From IMG/VR virus record IMGVR_UViG_3300044630_001302, positions 1-35,960 of that record: a DNA stretch of 35,960 nucleotides. One strand, 5' to 3'. The notes below the pieces were generated by a model, which saw nothing but the letters and a program-made list of their open reading frames with translations, did no database searches and was not told the origin of the DNA. The stretch's first letter is position 1. The number at the start of each line of letters is the position of its first letter. Below are positions 1 to 10,413 of this stretch, one piece after another. The DNA comes from a virus. Made by a program: the position numbers and the translations under genes.

Positions 1-3000
1 TTATACGCCCATTCAAAGGGTGCCAAGGGAAGTTTGAGGGTAGCGACTAGGTTATCAATACTAAAGATATCCTTCATGACACTAAAATCAGTCTCTTTGA
101 CTTTATTATACGCCCATGTAAAAGGTGATAAAGGAATAGAAGCAACACCAATCAAATTATCGATAGTAAAAATACTACTGATTTTGCTAGATACAGTTTC
201 CCAAGCTGACGTCAATGTGCCTTTAATACCGCCTGCCGATGGCTCCCAACCTTCAAAAATACCTCCGATATCAGTGCCTATTGATGTTACAAATTTAGTG
301 AGAGTTCCTTTGATACCGCCAGCTTTAGCATCCCATCCATCAAAAATTCCAGTTATACTATCAAACCAACCGGTTAAAGTGCCTTTTATACCACCAGCTT
401 TAGCATCCCATCCATCAAATATTCCATTAAAAGATTTTGTAAAACTATCTGTTAATCCTGATAACGGACTTGAACTTCCGCCACTACCCCATGTCGTTGC
501 TAATTTATCCCAAAGACTTGACCCTTTATCTGCTGAATCAGATAAATCAGTTGCTGACTTATTTAATTTAAATGCAGAAGTATCTAGAATTTCGGTATCA
601 ATAGTTACATTGGTTTGAGTAGGTTTTTCTAAGACAGGGATATTAGAGAATAAAGCACTTCTTGTTTCTGCATTAGCAATCTTATTTACCATACCACCTA
701 ATGCAAACTTAGGAAGTTTATCATTATTAATAGCATTAATCAAATTGCCATATTTAGCAGTTGATTTAGCATTTATAACAAATTCACCATTGGATAATCT
801 AGCCATTATCGAATCAGATGTACCAGTTCCCGGGCCTACTATTGGACCGCCCTCTGCTTTGCCTGCAAAGAAGTCTCCAATCTTAGTAAAGAAACCACCT
901 GTGGTTGCAGATGCTGAGGACACCCCAGGGATCATGTTAACACCTTTATCAAACATTTTAAAGATGCCTTCGCCAAGACCTGATGCCATATTTTCAATAG
1001 CACCGCCTTTACCCATACCTAATGAATTAGTAATACCTGCCGAGAAAGAACTAATCGTAGAATCAATTAAATTTTGTTTCAATTTATCTGCAAATGTTTG
1101 AAATGCAGATTTTCCATCAGCTTTCTCATTATGCATTAAGCCTTTCAAGGCATCATTAAAACCACCACCAATACTAGAAGCAAACGCAGATCCAGCTTCT
1201 CTTGCTAATTTAGCACTCGTGTTTTTAACGCCTTCAGCAACACGATTCAATTGGAATTCTAAGCTATCTATTTGAGCTGCAATTTCATCAGTCGGCATCC
1301 CCTTCGCTTTGGCTGCAAGTAATTCATTATCTTTTGCTGCCAATTCCATTCTTATATCGTAAGCTTTTGCTAATTGAGCTTGGCTAGCTGATTCGATATC
1401 AGAAGGGTCAAATACTTTATGGATATTATCTGATAAAACACCTTTGTACATATCGATAGTAGATTTACCAGCTACATTAGCTTGAAGTCTTGTAGTTTCA
1501 CTAAGAGGGCTTAAGGCTTTATCTAACGCGTTTATAGCTTGTGGCTTTATATCTATTGTAGATATAGGCGCTGTTGGTATAGCTATTGTTGGCTGTGTTA
1601 CCGGCGGTAATATGACTGGTGAAACCTGCGGCATTACATTAACAGGTGTTGTAACAGGAGTAGCTTTACCTTTTAACTTTTCGTACTTAGCCATTACCTT
1701 AGGCACATATGCACGTGTTTCAGGATAATCAGTTAAAGCATGATGTACTTTTTGACCTGAAATACCTGCATTATAAGCAGCAATGATTTGTCGAATATCA
1801 CCATTAAACTCAATAAATAGATCTTTAAGATACTTTGCTGCGCCTTCAATACTTTGTGCAGGATCGTTTTTATCCGTTACTCCATATTTCTTAGCTGTTG
1901 TATCCATTAATTGGGTAAGACCTACAGCGCCTTTATTACTCACTGCATTTGGATTATTTGAACTTTCAGCACCAACTATAGCTGCAATTAATGCTGGGTC
2001 AATATCGTTTCTAGCGCCTGAAGCTACATACATATCATTGTATTTACCCAAGCCTGTGGTTGTTGGTGCTACTTTACCTGTTACTGCATCAGCAATAATT
2101 TTAGCACTATCAACATAGCTTGCACTAGTACTTTTCAATGTCTCTGTATTAGTGTTTAAAGCTGTTATTTGCGGATCTAAAGGTACAGCTAATAGATCTT
2201 TAAATTGTGCTTTTTGCACATCGGTAAATGCTTCAATAGAGCTATCTACAACTCTTCTGAAATCTTCTGGGCCTTGAGCAGTATTAATTATACTCTTAAT
2301 AGCATCAGGTAGATTATTCATCTCCAACAGCGTTGAGTACTCAGTTTTAGCTCTTGCAGATTCTTTTACATCCATACGTGCTTTAGGCGATAAAGCTTGT
2401 AACCCACCAGCAGTAATATTGAAATCAGGATATGCTGCTTTAATTTTATCTAAACCGGCTTTAATACCATCTGTTAATGCTTCTTCAGTGGACTTTGCAA
2501 CGTTACTAATAAATGTTAGCATTGGCGCCGAACGAGATAATTCTTCTAAAGTCTTCATTAACTTTTTAGATTTATCAGAGAAGATATTTTCGTCTTTAGA
2601 TTTTTCTAATTCTAATTTTAAACGTTGAGATGCACCTATTAACGTGTTACCAAGAGAATCGCCCAATCTAGTAAAATCAAGATTAGATAACGATGCACCA
2701 AAGATATCTTTTACATAACCTACTTTATCTGTTGCTGTAGCTAATGTAACTTTTAACTTGGTAGCTTCTCTTTCTATAGCTGTTAGATCTTCTAAAGCCT
2801 TCTTAAAGTCTAAGGGGTTCTTAGCAAATGTTAAATTTGATTTAGCAATTTTTGCATTCTTACTTAATTCAAATAGTGTACCACCAAATTGTTCAACAAA
2901 GCCAGCCATTCTCTCTACACTTGAAACACCAACTTCAGAAAATGCTTGTTGCATTTCAGAGCCAGTCAAATTTAGTTGTAATTTAAGAACTTCAAGTACT

Positions 3001-6000
3001 TGAGTTGCTTGTGCTATCTGTATAGTATAAGCTTCCATTGATGCTTTGGAAGTCCCTTTTACCATTCTCTCTTTTTCAAGATTCTGAACAACTTGTGCCT
3101 GTCTGAATAGAGCATCTGTGAGATTAGACGTCGAGCGTAAAATTTCAGCACTATCTAAACCTGCTTTGGCAAATGTTGCAGAAGTTCTTTCAGGGCTTCT
3201 TGTAGCCAATGCAGCATTGGTAATAGAAAGACCCGTAGCAACTATACCAGCTTTTCTTGTTTCAGCAGCTAATGTATCTGCACGCGTAAGATTTTTACTG
3301 GCTAAAAGATCGTCGACTATTTTGAGTTGATCACTATAACCTTTTAATAAAGCCAAATCAGTAGGAGTAAAGAATTGCAAATCAGTGTTCTTGACTTCAG
3401 TATCGATTCTATTAATCACTGCTAATAATGTCTCAGCACCAGCAGTATCAATAGAAAGCTTTGCAGCTTCCATTGTATTTTGACTGGCTTGTAAAGCCGT
3501 CTGAGGTATATTAGGAATTTGACTTTGTATAGATGCTGCTTGATACTGTAATGCTGCTTCTTTAATTTTGTCAGGACTATAACGTCTTTTTAGTTCCTCA
3601 GGATCTAACCCCATAGCTTTGATAGCGTCTTGCACAAAGAGCTCTGAACTTACTGGATCAGCTTTGAGAGCATCTATTAAAACCTTACTAGCTTTTTCTT
3701 GTGCCTGTATTAACCCGTCAACACCCAATCTTTTAGCATCTTGCGATTGATTATAAGTATCTTGTAATGCTTTAAAAGCGGCTTCATTATCTGCTTGAGC
3801 TTTACCATATGCAGCTTTAAACTCTTCCGTCTCGATTCCAGGGATAGTAGTACGCTTAGGGCCAATACCCATATAATTTTCTACTTTAACTTTCTTATCG
3901 AAAGTAGCAGGATTAGGTAAAGGGTTGCTTGCATCAAACGCAGCTCTAGTAGTTTCTCGAATATTAGAAGTTCTAAGTGCATTAAGCTTAATAACTGAAT
4001 CAGCAGCATCTTTCACTATTTTTGCATTTGCATCGGCTAGCTCTGAAACGCCTGCTACAGTCGGAAGACCAGCTTCCTGAAGAACTTTTGGTAAATCTAC
4101 GGATGGTCTTTTAGTAGATATTTTAGCATCTTCAATTGCTTTTGTTGCAAATTCTTTTAAGACCAATGCATTAGTTAATTTAGTAAAGTTCTCATTATCA
4201 GTAGTTACTTTTTCATTAGTAACAACTGTAAGCATTTGAATACTACTGTTGAGTTCTTTAATTAAGTCTTGAGTTGTATTAGTTGTTAAAAGATCTAGTG
4301 TTACGCCAAATTTATTTAAACCTGTTTGAACAGCTTGTGCAGGCGCCGAATATGCCATTGCCTTTTTATTTAGCTCAATAAGGTCTTCAGCTTGTTTCTT
4401 CAGAGCTTGAGCAATTTTGATTTGGCCCTCTAGATTTAACTTAGCTGCAAGTAAAGTCTTATCTCTCATTTTATTAAGAGATTCATCAGATTGCATAATA
4501 GCATCATTATTGTCTAGCTGTCTTCTTCTAAATTGATTTAAAGCTTGTTCAACTTCATATAGTTGAGCATTCAGCGAGTCTACAATCAATGGCGCAGCTG
4601 AAGTGCCTTGTAGTTTAGCACTTCCTTTAAACAAGTCTACAAGATCGGCTCTTCCTTGGAACTCTGGCAAACCTCTTCCACTATTTTTGGTCAAAGCTGC
4701 TTGATAATCTTGTGCAGCAGTGTCACCTATTGCAAAGTTCTTTCTAAACTGAGTTGCTAATGTTTCTGCAGGTGCTCTATATAATGCTGTAAAGTATGCA
4801 GAATTAGTTAACTCCTCTGCGGCTTTAACTTTATATTCAATACGAGGTACTGCAAGTTTGACATCGAATTTACTTGATGCAATAGATTTGCTAACAGCAC
4901 GTTCAACAATTCCAGCTTTCCCAACTGCTTCAGCTTTCATGTTGGCATCAATTACTGTGCCTTCCTCATCATACTTTGTTTTGAGTTCTTCTAATGATTT
5001 AGATAGGTTTTCAATTGCCTTCTCTTGTCTTGCCAATTTAGCAGGATCTACAAGATCTTTATTTACAGTAGATACATCATAGTTTAAAGCAATACCTTGT
5101 TCTTGTGCAAATTTGGCTAACTCTGGCGACAAACCTGTTTTAGCTTCAGCAGGTTTAGTTCCAAAACCCATTATTTCTTTTATGCTTTTTCCAAGTGCTT
5201 TAAGCTGATCCCAGATTGTCCCGTCCCCAAAAAGCCACATAGACAGCAGCCCTGCAGCCGTAAACGCCAAGCCTACCCAACCGAGTAGCGCACCAAAAGC
5301 CGTGCCGACTAGCCGCCCCAGTGCTGAAAAGAAGTATGTCCCCACTTTGAAACCCAGAAACGCCCCGAATGCCGTAGCTTCAGTCGCGTATTCAGGTGCA
5401 TCAAATAGTTTATTTGCCGCAAAACCACCTGCAAATGCGCCAAGTAAAATTGGAGCTATAAACCCTAAAGCGGGTACTAATGACGATAGGAGAGTCGCAC
5501 CCAGCGTACTACCAAAAGCTCTAAAGGCTATTGTGCTTGCTCCAATGAATGCCTGAACTCTTGTGGCACCACTTGTCATAAGTAAGCTCATGGCTCGTTG
5601 GAATGTTGTGACAGTCCCCGCAGCCGTTCTCATGAATGTGCCGAGTGTTGCCATTACGGTCAATGTTAATGAAATCGTAAACAATTCCATTGAGCTAAGA
5701 GTGCCTTCAATGCCTTGTAAAAATGATCTACCTACATCAAAACCGTTATCATCAACCGTATTGCCCATACTAATAAATATAGCCGATATAGCTGTACCTA
5801 ATATTGCACCCAAAGGACTAAACATAAGCCTGATCGAAGATGCAAGTCCAGGAAGCGCCATTGCTCTAAATTTAAAAATCAAACCGGCAGCAAGTGTAGT
5901 ACCCAATACTAAACCTAAAGCATAGATAGTGGAGTTTGCTAAATCATGTGATTTGCCTAAGAAACCAGCGACGCCTGAGAATGCATTTGTTAAACTTCCA

Positions 6001-9000
6001 GCAATACTTCCAAAAGCTTTTGAAATACCGTTTGCTGTATCTTCACTTACAGGCAACATATCACCTATACGTTTTCCAAGATCTGCAGAAGACTCTTCCA
6101 ATAGTTTAGAATCCTTTTTGAAGCTTCTAGCAACCATTGTAAATACGCCGGCAGCTACAACTACTGCACCTAGTAAGCCAGCACTGGGTAACATCCACAC
6201 GCCTCTGAATACTTTCAATGCAACAACCAAACCATATGTGGCTGCAACAGCTACACCAGCGTAAAATGCCCATGTTTTAAACATGTCAAATATTTCTTTA
6301 AACGCGGGGGCTGTTACACTTCTAACATTATCTGACCATTTCATAAGGTCGGTCAAAGGGCCTGTTTCTACTTTTGGAGCTTCGATGGTAGGTTTATTAG
6401 ATATTAATACACCTTTATCGTTGAATTTAGGTTCCGAGAATGGGACTTCAGATGCCGAGGCTGATCTGGCAAAAGCAAGAGCACCCACTGTAAGAGCCAA
6501 TAAGCCTGTCATTTTTAATATCGGAGCCATTGATCTCCACAAGGTATTTGACGCTGCAGCACTACCTGTCATCGTTATTCCTAGTGCTTTTATCTTTTCA
6601 ATCATCCCAGTCAAACCAGGTGATGCTGTAATAAGACCTGAAACCATTTGACCCATAGAGTCACGTACAGCCATTTCTGCAACGACTAAACTACGTCTCC
6701 AACCAGCTGCATTAGAGGTTATGAAATCCATTCTAGAGGATGAACCGCCCAATAGAAGAGCTTCCATAAATGTCCCACCTCGAGCAGTGAGTGCGGCTGC
6801 TCTGCTCAAAGTACCTGTATAGATTTCATTTGTTATCGTTGTGATTCTTGAGGCAAGTGTTGCGCCCACAGCACCAGTTGAAAAGATGCTAGCCAAACCT
6901 ACAGCGCCCATATCAATAAAAGCTTGATGTATTAATAAGCGTAATGGGGTGAACACCATCTCCATGAATAGTGTTGGTAACGATTTACCAAACAACATCA
7001 TACCCGCGAGAAGACCTTCAAATAAAGCATGTCCCAATGGATTCCCTTGGAATACAGTATTAAATGCGCCCAACATATCTGCAGCTAATAATAATGCACT
7101 ACCGTAAAATATCTTACGACCGGGACCAAACATACCTTGAGATAATGCAGATACAGCAGCATTTGTTCCCGCATTGTTTACACGAATACCGCCACTAAAG
7201 AATTTAGCAACTACACCTAGTTTCTTTTGGAAGCTTTCAATTCTCTTTTCAAATATTCCAAAGTAAGCCAAAACACTTAATACACTATTTCCAAAGAAAT
7301 ATGTCCCAAGAAGACCTAGCGCTGTGCCTAAACCAAACGTATCTGCAAATGAGAAAATACCTGTTATAGCTGCACCTAAGAAGCCAAGGTTTTCTAAGAA
7401 CCCTCTCATTGCTTCACCGATAAAGCCAAAGCCTAATGATAATAATTTTGGCAATCTATCTATAAAACTCCCAAAGAGTGAGCCTACGAATGCACCTGCT
7501 GCTTGACCTGCTTCTAATGTAAATACACGTACTACATCAAACTGCTCGAATATTGCAATAAAGGATACCCAAGCCTGAGTTGCAATCTTTTGCAAACCTG
7601 ATTGAAATAGAGATTGTATATTCCCTTCCGAGAATAACTTAGGTAACATTTCATAACTTAATTGCGCTGAAACAGCTTGAGCAAATGCAATGCCTGCTGC
7701 AATCGCTGGATCATTATATGCAGCCGTCTTTATTGAAGCTACAGGTTGAGATACTTTATTAGCTAATGAGTTTAATGCACCACGTGTTGTAGAACTAATA
7801 TCGGTTACAAGCTCTTTGGTGCTATTTTTGAGTCTATCAAATGTAGTACTATCAATTGTAACTGAAAGACCAAATACATCTTGAACATTACCAAGAATAG
7901 AAGCAGCGCCAGCTGTTGCAACATCTTTAAAATGCCCCACTAAATCCATTAATTTATCATTAAGACTTCTTATTTTCTTTTCTGCATTCGTAGTATTGAT
8001 TGACAGCATCTGCGGCTTTAGTGGTCTAAACAGATTACTTGTAATATCATATATCTTATTGAACAATACAACAATTTTATTTGCAAAGTCTTTAATATTA
8101 TCTAATGTTTTTGTCGTGAATACTTTAGCAGTACTTTCAATTTCAGACATTAAATCTGTCCACCATGAGTGCGCAATAACTTCATCATATATTTTGAAGA
8201 AGAAATGAACAGTCTTTTCGTAGAAGTTCTTTATTACTGCTAATACACGATCAAAAGTAGCTGTACTGTTAAGTATATTACTAAGCATTTTACCGAAGTA
8301 ATCACCTGTAAGACGACCTTTAAATATATTTTTAATATTAGCTAAGGTATTTGCAAGTAATGAAATAGCTTTGTTTAACCCTGCTTTAAATAACGAAGCA
8401 AAATCTACATCTATTTTGAAAATACTTTTTAAATGAGTTCTTATACTTGAAGTGACAACTTTTAATTTAGCTACAAAACTATTGGCTATTGCTGTTATGC
8501 TAGAAAGAATTCCATCAAGATTAAAAGCTTCAGCATAACTTTTAGTGGCATCTTTTAAATATACAAAGAAACCTCTGACACTCATTACAACTTGATGTAA
8601 GCCCTCTTCTATGTAATAAATCATTAAATCAAATAAAGAAGGGTTTAATGATAATATTAAAATCTTAGATAAACCATTGGCCCACAGACTTATAGCATCT
8701 GTTAACGTAAATAAAGGCTCAAGTATTTTTCTAGAGATGGTCCCTAGAAACCCTAGACCAAGACTATCTAGCACTTGTCCAAGTACGTGGAACATGCCAC
8801 CAAGTCGACTTCCAAGTACATCTAATAAACCGAAATCAGGGCCTATATTAAAAGCTTCACTTAATGCATTTAATAACCTAATACCGTTTTTTAAAATACT
8901 TTCAGGAATTACTGATTTAAGTACTTCACCGAATTTGCCAAAGATTTCTAGAATAAAACCAAATTCAGTATGATTAAGTGCATATGCAAATTGACCAATA

Positions 9001-10352
9001 GCTTTTGTCATTGCTTCAAATGTCTCAATAACAATACCTTTTAAAGAATCGCCAAATGTTATCAAGTTTCCTAGCGACATCATTACTTTTAAGACTTTCT
9101 TTGCTAATATTTCGGGCACCAATGAAATAGCCTGTGTAACCATATCCATGATAGATACGATTTTTATTCCAAAAGATGATACAACAAAAGTAATAAATCT
9201 TTCGCCCATAGCGATACCGAGATCCATAGCTCTGCTCATAATCCCTGGCATTGCTACAAATACACCTAAGAATCTATTCTTTTCAAATTCTTTTAGAGCA
9301 ATACCCATACTGGCTAATTGCCCAATTACCAAATGAATTGCATTTGTCCAACCGAATTTAAGAATCAATACTGTTCTTTGTAATAGAGATGTAAAACCAA
9401 AAGCATCTGCAATCAATCTTACTTCTCTTAATATAATTCTTAATCCAAATATAAATGGATAGGTTGCATTAGACATTGTTACAGCCGCAGCTGCTAAGTT
9501 TGTTCTGAGATTGACACCAAATTCATAAGCGTTGTCTGTCATCTCTTCAATCATTGCAGCAATTTTAGCGATACCCCCGCCTGCCAACGTACTGAGGCCT
9601 AGGCCATTTATCAATTCACCAAACATAGCTCGCATACTACCGCCAAGTCTTTCAACTTGTGAAGTAAGGCTAGGTGTGAATGTCTTAAATTTCTTTTCAA
9701 TTTCACCAGCCTGTGATAGTATTCCTCCAAAAACAATTTCGGAAGTGAGCCTACCAGCGTTGGCCATATTACGTAATTCACCAGTTGAGACATTTAAAGA
9801 GCTAGCAATAGCTTGTGCTACAGGCAATGCTTGTTCCATAATAGAGTTAAATTCTTCACCACGAAGAACACCCGCGCCTAGACCTTGACTAAGTTGGAAC
9901 ATTGCTGCTCTGAAACCTTCCGTGGTTCCACCAGCCATAACACTTGTCTGCTGTAATGTTCTCGTAACAGCAATTAAAGAGTCGGTAGTAGGTTTTAAAT
10001 CACGCGTACTGTTCCCTATTGTGGCAAACAAATTAGCTGTTTCTGCCAATGTTGAGTTGGTTTGAGATGCAGTTAATTTTAATGCCCCATATGCCGCTGA
10101 AAGTTGAGACGTGCGCCCTGTAACATTTGCTATCTTATTTTCAATCTGTGTGAATTCAGAAGATATGTTTTTAACTTCATTAGCCAAGTATGCCAATGAG
10201 CCAACAGAGATTACAGTTGTAGCTAACTTTTTAAAGCCACCAATTGTGCTAGCTATATTATTTGATATATTACCAGCTACTTTATTTAATCTTTCAAGGT
10301 CTTGTTGAGCCTTGTCAGCCCTGGCTTCGACCTCAATTACAATACCTGTCAT
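1..10352 (-). CDS. Tape measure protein, giant, 3' end outside window
   Basis: Sets tail length, is packed inside the tail tube and is ejected during infection. One frame stays open from the ATG at 10352 (GGAG 7 bases upstream) to the left edge, at least 3450 codons. The start (MTGIVIEVEARADKAQQDLE) is typical of siphophage tape measures. Residues about 1270-1760 carry several hydrophobic, membrane-like segments. A lytic transglycosylase (SLT) domain lies at about 2775-2890, with IVGAESSNNP containing the probable catalytic Glu2796, GLTQLM and AAYNAG. A proline-rich linker follows. At about 3168-3192 is the tape-measure signature GPGTGTSDSIMARLSNGEF. Three GWDAKAGGIKGTLT-like repeats occupy about 3310-3385. 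It follows the tail chaperone genes, the usual order. No frameshift was found. Identification is firm; the true length is unknown. Confidence 0.95.
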   Translation of the reverse strand, partial: MTGIVIEVEARADKAQQDLERLNKVAGNISNNIASTIGGFKKLATTVISVGSLAYLANEVKNISSEFTQIENKIANVTGRTSQLSAAYGALKLTASQTNSTLAETANLFATIGNSTRDLKPTTDSLIAVTRTLQQTSVMAGGTTEGFRAAMFQLSQGLGAGVLRGEEFNSIMEQALPVAQAIASSLNVSTGELRNMANAGRLTSEIVFGGILSQAGEIEKKFKTFTPSLTSQVERLGGSMRAMFGELINGLGLSTLAGGGIAKIAAMIEEMTDNAYEFGVNLRTNLAAAAVTMSNATYPFIFGLRIILREVRLIADAFGFTSLLQRTVLILKFGWTNAIHLVIGQLASMGIALKEFEKNRFLGVFVAMPGIMSRAMDLGIAMGERFITFVVSSFGIKIVSIMDMVTQAISLVPEILAKKVLKVMMSLGNLITFGDSLKGIVIETFEAMTKAIGQFAYALNHTEFGFILEIFGKFGEVLKSVIPESILKNGIRLLNALSEAFNIGPDFGLLDVLGSRLGGMFHVLGQVLDSLGLGFLGTISRKILEPLFTLTDAISLWANGLSKILILSLNPSLFDLMIYYIEEGLHQVVMSVRGFFVYLKDATKSYAEAFNLDGILSSITAIANSFVAKLKVVTSSIRTHLKSIFKIDVDFASLFKAGLNKAISLLANTLANIKNIFKGRLTGDYFGKMLSNILNSTATFDRVLAVIKNFYEKTVHFFFKIYDEVIAHSWWTDLMSEIESTAKVFTTKTLDNIKDFANKIVVLFNKIYDITSNLFRPLKPQMLSINTTNAEKKIRSLNDKLMDLVGHFKDVATAGAASILGNVQDVFGLSVTIDSTTFDRLKNSTKELVTDISSTTRGALNSLANKVSQPVASIKTAAYNDPAIAAGIAFAQAVSAQLSYEMLPKLFSEGNIQSLFQSGLQKIATQAWVSFIAIFEQFDVVRVFTLEAGQAAGAFVGSLFGSFIDRLPKLLSLGFGFIGEAMRGFLENLGFLGAAITGIFSFADTFGLGTALGLLGTYFFGNSVLSVLAYFGIFEKRIESFQKKLGVVAKFFSGGIRVNNAGTNAAVSALSQGMFGPGRKIFYGSALLLAADMLGAFNTVFQGNPLGHALFEGLLAGMMLFGKSLPTLFMEMVFTPLRLLIHQAFIDMGAVGLASIFSTGAVGATLASRITTITNEIYTGTLSRAAALTARGGTFMEALLLGGSSSRMDFITSNAAGWRRSLVVAEMAVRDSMGQMVSGLITASPGLTGMIEKIKALGITMTGSAAASNTLWRSMAPILKMTGLLALTVGALAFARSASASEVPFSEPKFNDKGVLISNKPTIEAPKVETGPLTDLMKWSDNVRSVTAPAFKEIFDMFKTWAFYAGVAVAATYGLVVALKVFRGVWMLPSAGLLGAVVVAAGVFTMVARSFKKDSKLLEESSADLGKRIGDMLPVSEDTANGISKAFGSIAGSLTNAFSGVAGFLGKSHDLANSTIYALGLVLGTTLAAGLIFKFRAMALPGLASSIRLMFSPLGAILGTAISAIFISMGNTVDDNGFDVGRSFLQGIEGTLSSMELFTISLTLTVMATLGTFMRTAAGTVTTFQRAMSLLMTSGATRVQAFIGASTIAFRAFGSTLGATLLSSLVPALGFIAPILLGAFAGGFAANKLFDAPEYATEATAFGAFLGFKVGTYFFSALGRLVGTAFGALLGWVGLAFTAAGLLSMWLFGDGTIWDQLKALGKSIKEIMGFGTKPAEAKTGLSPELAKFAQEQGIALNYDVSTVNKDLVDPAKLARQEKAIENLSKSLEELKTKYDEEGTVIDANMKAEAVGKAGIVERAVSKSIASSKFDVKLAVPRIEYKVKAAEELTNSAYFTALYRAPAETLATQFRKNFAIGDTAAQDYQAALTKNSGRGLPEFQGRADLVDLFKGSAKLQGTSAAPLIVDSLNAQLYEVEQALNQFRRRQLDNNDAIMQSDESLNKMRDKTLLAAKLNLEGQIKIAQALKKQAEDLIELNKKAMAYSAPAQAVQTGLNKFGVTLDLLTTNTTQDLIKELNSSIQMLTVVTNEKVTTDNENFTKLTNALVLKEFATKAIEDAKISTKRPSVDLPKVLQEAGLPTVAGVSELADANAKIVKDAADSVIKLNALRTSNIRETTRAAFDASNPLPNPATFDKKVKVENYMGIGPKRTTIPGIETEEFKAAYGKAQADNEAAFKALQDTYNQSQDAKRLGVDGLIQAQEKASKVLIDALKADPVSSELFVQDAIKAMGLDPEELKRRYSPDKIKEAALQYQAASIQSQIPNIPQTALQASQNTMEAAKLSIDTAGAETLLAVINRIDTEVKNTDLQFFTPTDLALLKGYSDQLKIVDDLLASKNLTRADTLAAETRKAGIVATGLSITNAALATRSPERTSATFAKAGLDSAEILRSTSNLTDALFRQAQVVQNLEKERMVKGTSKASMEAYTIQIAQATQVLEVLKLQLNLTGSEMQQAFSEVGVSSVERMAGFVEQFGGTLFELSKNAKIAKSNLTFAKNPLDFKKALEDLTAIEREATKLKVTLATATDKVGYVKDIFGASLSNLDFTRLGDSLGNTLIGASQRLKLELEKSKDENIFSDKSKKLMKTLEELSRSAPMLTFISNVAKSTEEALTDGIKAGLDKIKAAYPDFNITAGGLQALSPKARMDVKESARAKTEYSTLLEMNNLPDAIKSIINTAQGPEDFRRVVDSSIEAFTDVQKAQFKDLLAVPLDPQITALNTNTETLKSTSASYVDSAKIIADAVTGKVAPTTTGLGKYNDMYVASGARNDIDPALIAAIVGAESSNNPNAVSNKGAVGLTQLMDTTAKKYGVTDKNDPAQSIEGAAKYLKDLFIEFNGDIRQIIAAYNAGISGQKVHHALTDYPETRAYVPKVMAKYEKLKGKATPVTTPVNVMPQVSPVILPPVTQPTIAIPTAPISTIDIKPQAINALDKALSPLSETTRLQANVAGKSTIDMYKGVLSDNIHKVFDPSDIESASQAQLAKAYDIRMELAAKDNELLAAKAKGMPTDEIAAQIDSLEFQLNRVAEGVKNTSAKLAREAGSAFASSIGGGFNDALKGLMHNEKADGKSAFQTFADKLKQNLIDSTISSFSAGITNSLGMGKGGAIENMASGLGEGIFKMFDKGVNMIPGVSSASATTGGFFTKIGDFFAGKAEGGPIVGPGTGTSDSIMARLSNGEFVINAKSTAKYGNLINAINNDKLPKFALGGMVNKIANAETRSALFSNIPVLEKPTQTNVTIDTEILDTSAFKLNKSATDLSDSADKGSSLWDKLATTWGSGGSSSPLSGLTDSFTKSFNGIFDGWDAKAGGIKGTLTGWFDSITGIFDGWDAKAGGIKGTLTKFVTSIGTDIGGIFEGWEPSAGGIKGTLTSAWETVSSKISSIFTIDNLIGVASIPLSPFTWAYNKVKETDFSVMKDIFSIDNLVATLKLPLAPFEWAY
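205..420 (-). repeat. Three tandem repeats in the tape measure C-terminal part
   Basis: Within the tape measure frame a unit reading GW(D/E)(A/P)(K/S)AGGIKGTLT occurs three times, at about 381-420, 305-342 and 211-250, spaced 26-31 codons apart. The two right-hand copies are nearly identical in DNA. They are followed by a different paired unit, IDNL...PL(S/A)PF(T/E)WAY, at about 101-165 and 3-60, which continues beyond the window. Confidence 0.8.
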
Positions 10353-10365
10353 TTGTTTTCTCCAT

Positions 10366-10409
10366 AAAAAACCCCTCCACTAATACCATAAAGGTAGTAA
10401 TAAAGGGGT
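10366..10409 (-). terminator. Rho-independent terminator upstream of the tape measure gene
   Basis: On the minus strand ACCCC (10409-10405) pairs with GGGGT (10375-10371), with a longer imperfect inner stem (TTACTACC against GGTATTAG) and a run of six T at 10371-10366. It sits just after the stop codon at 10414 and just before the ribosome-binding site of the tape measure gene, so it probably reduces transcription into that very long gene. Confidence 0.75.
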
Positions 10410-10413
10410 ATTG

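Noticed and set aside
34-10308. Many + strand open frames of 60-194 codons across the tape measure
   Set aside because: All begin in the same + strand phase and mirror the minus-strand coding frame; they contain no recognisable domains and lack ribosome-binding sites.
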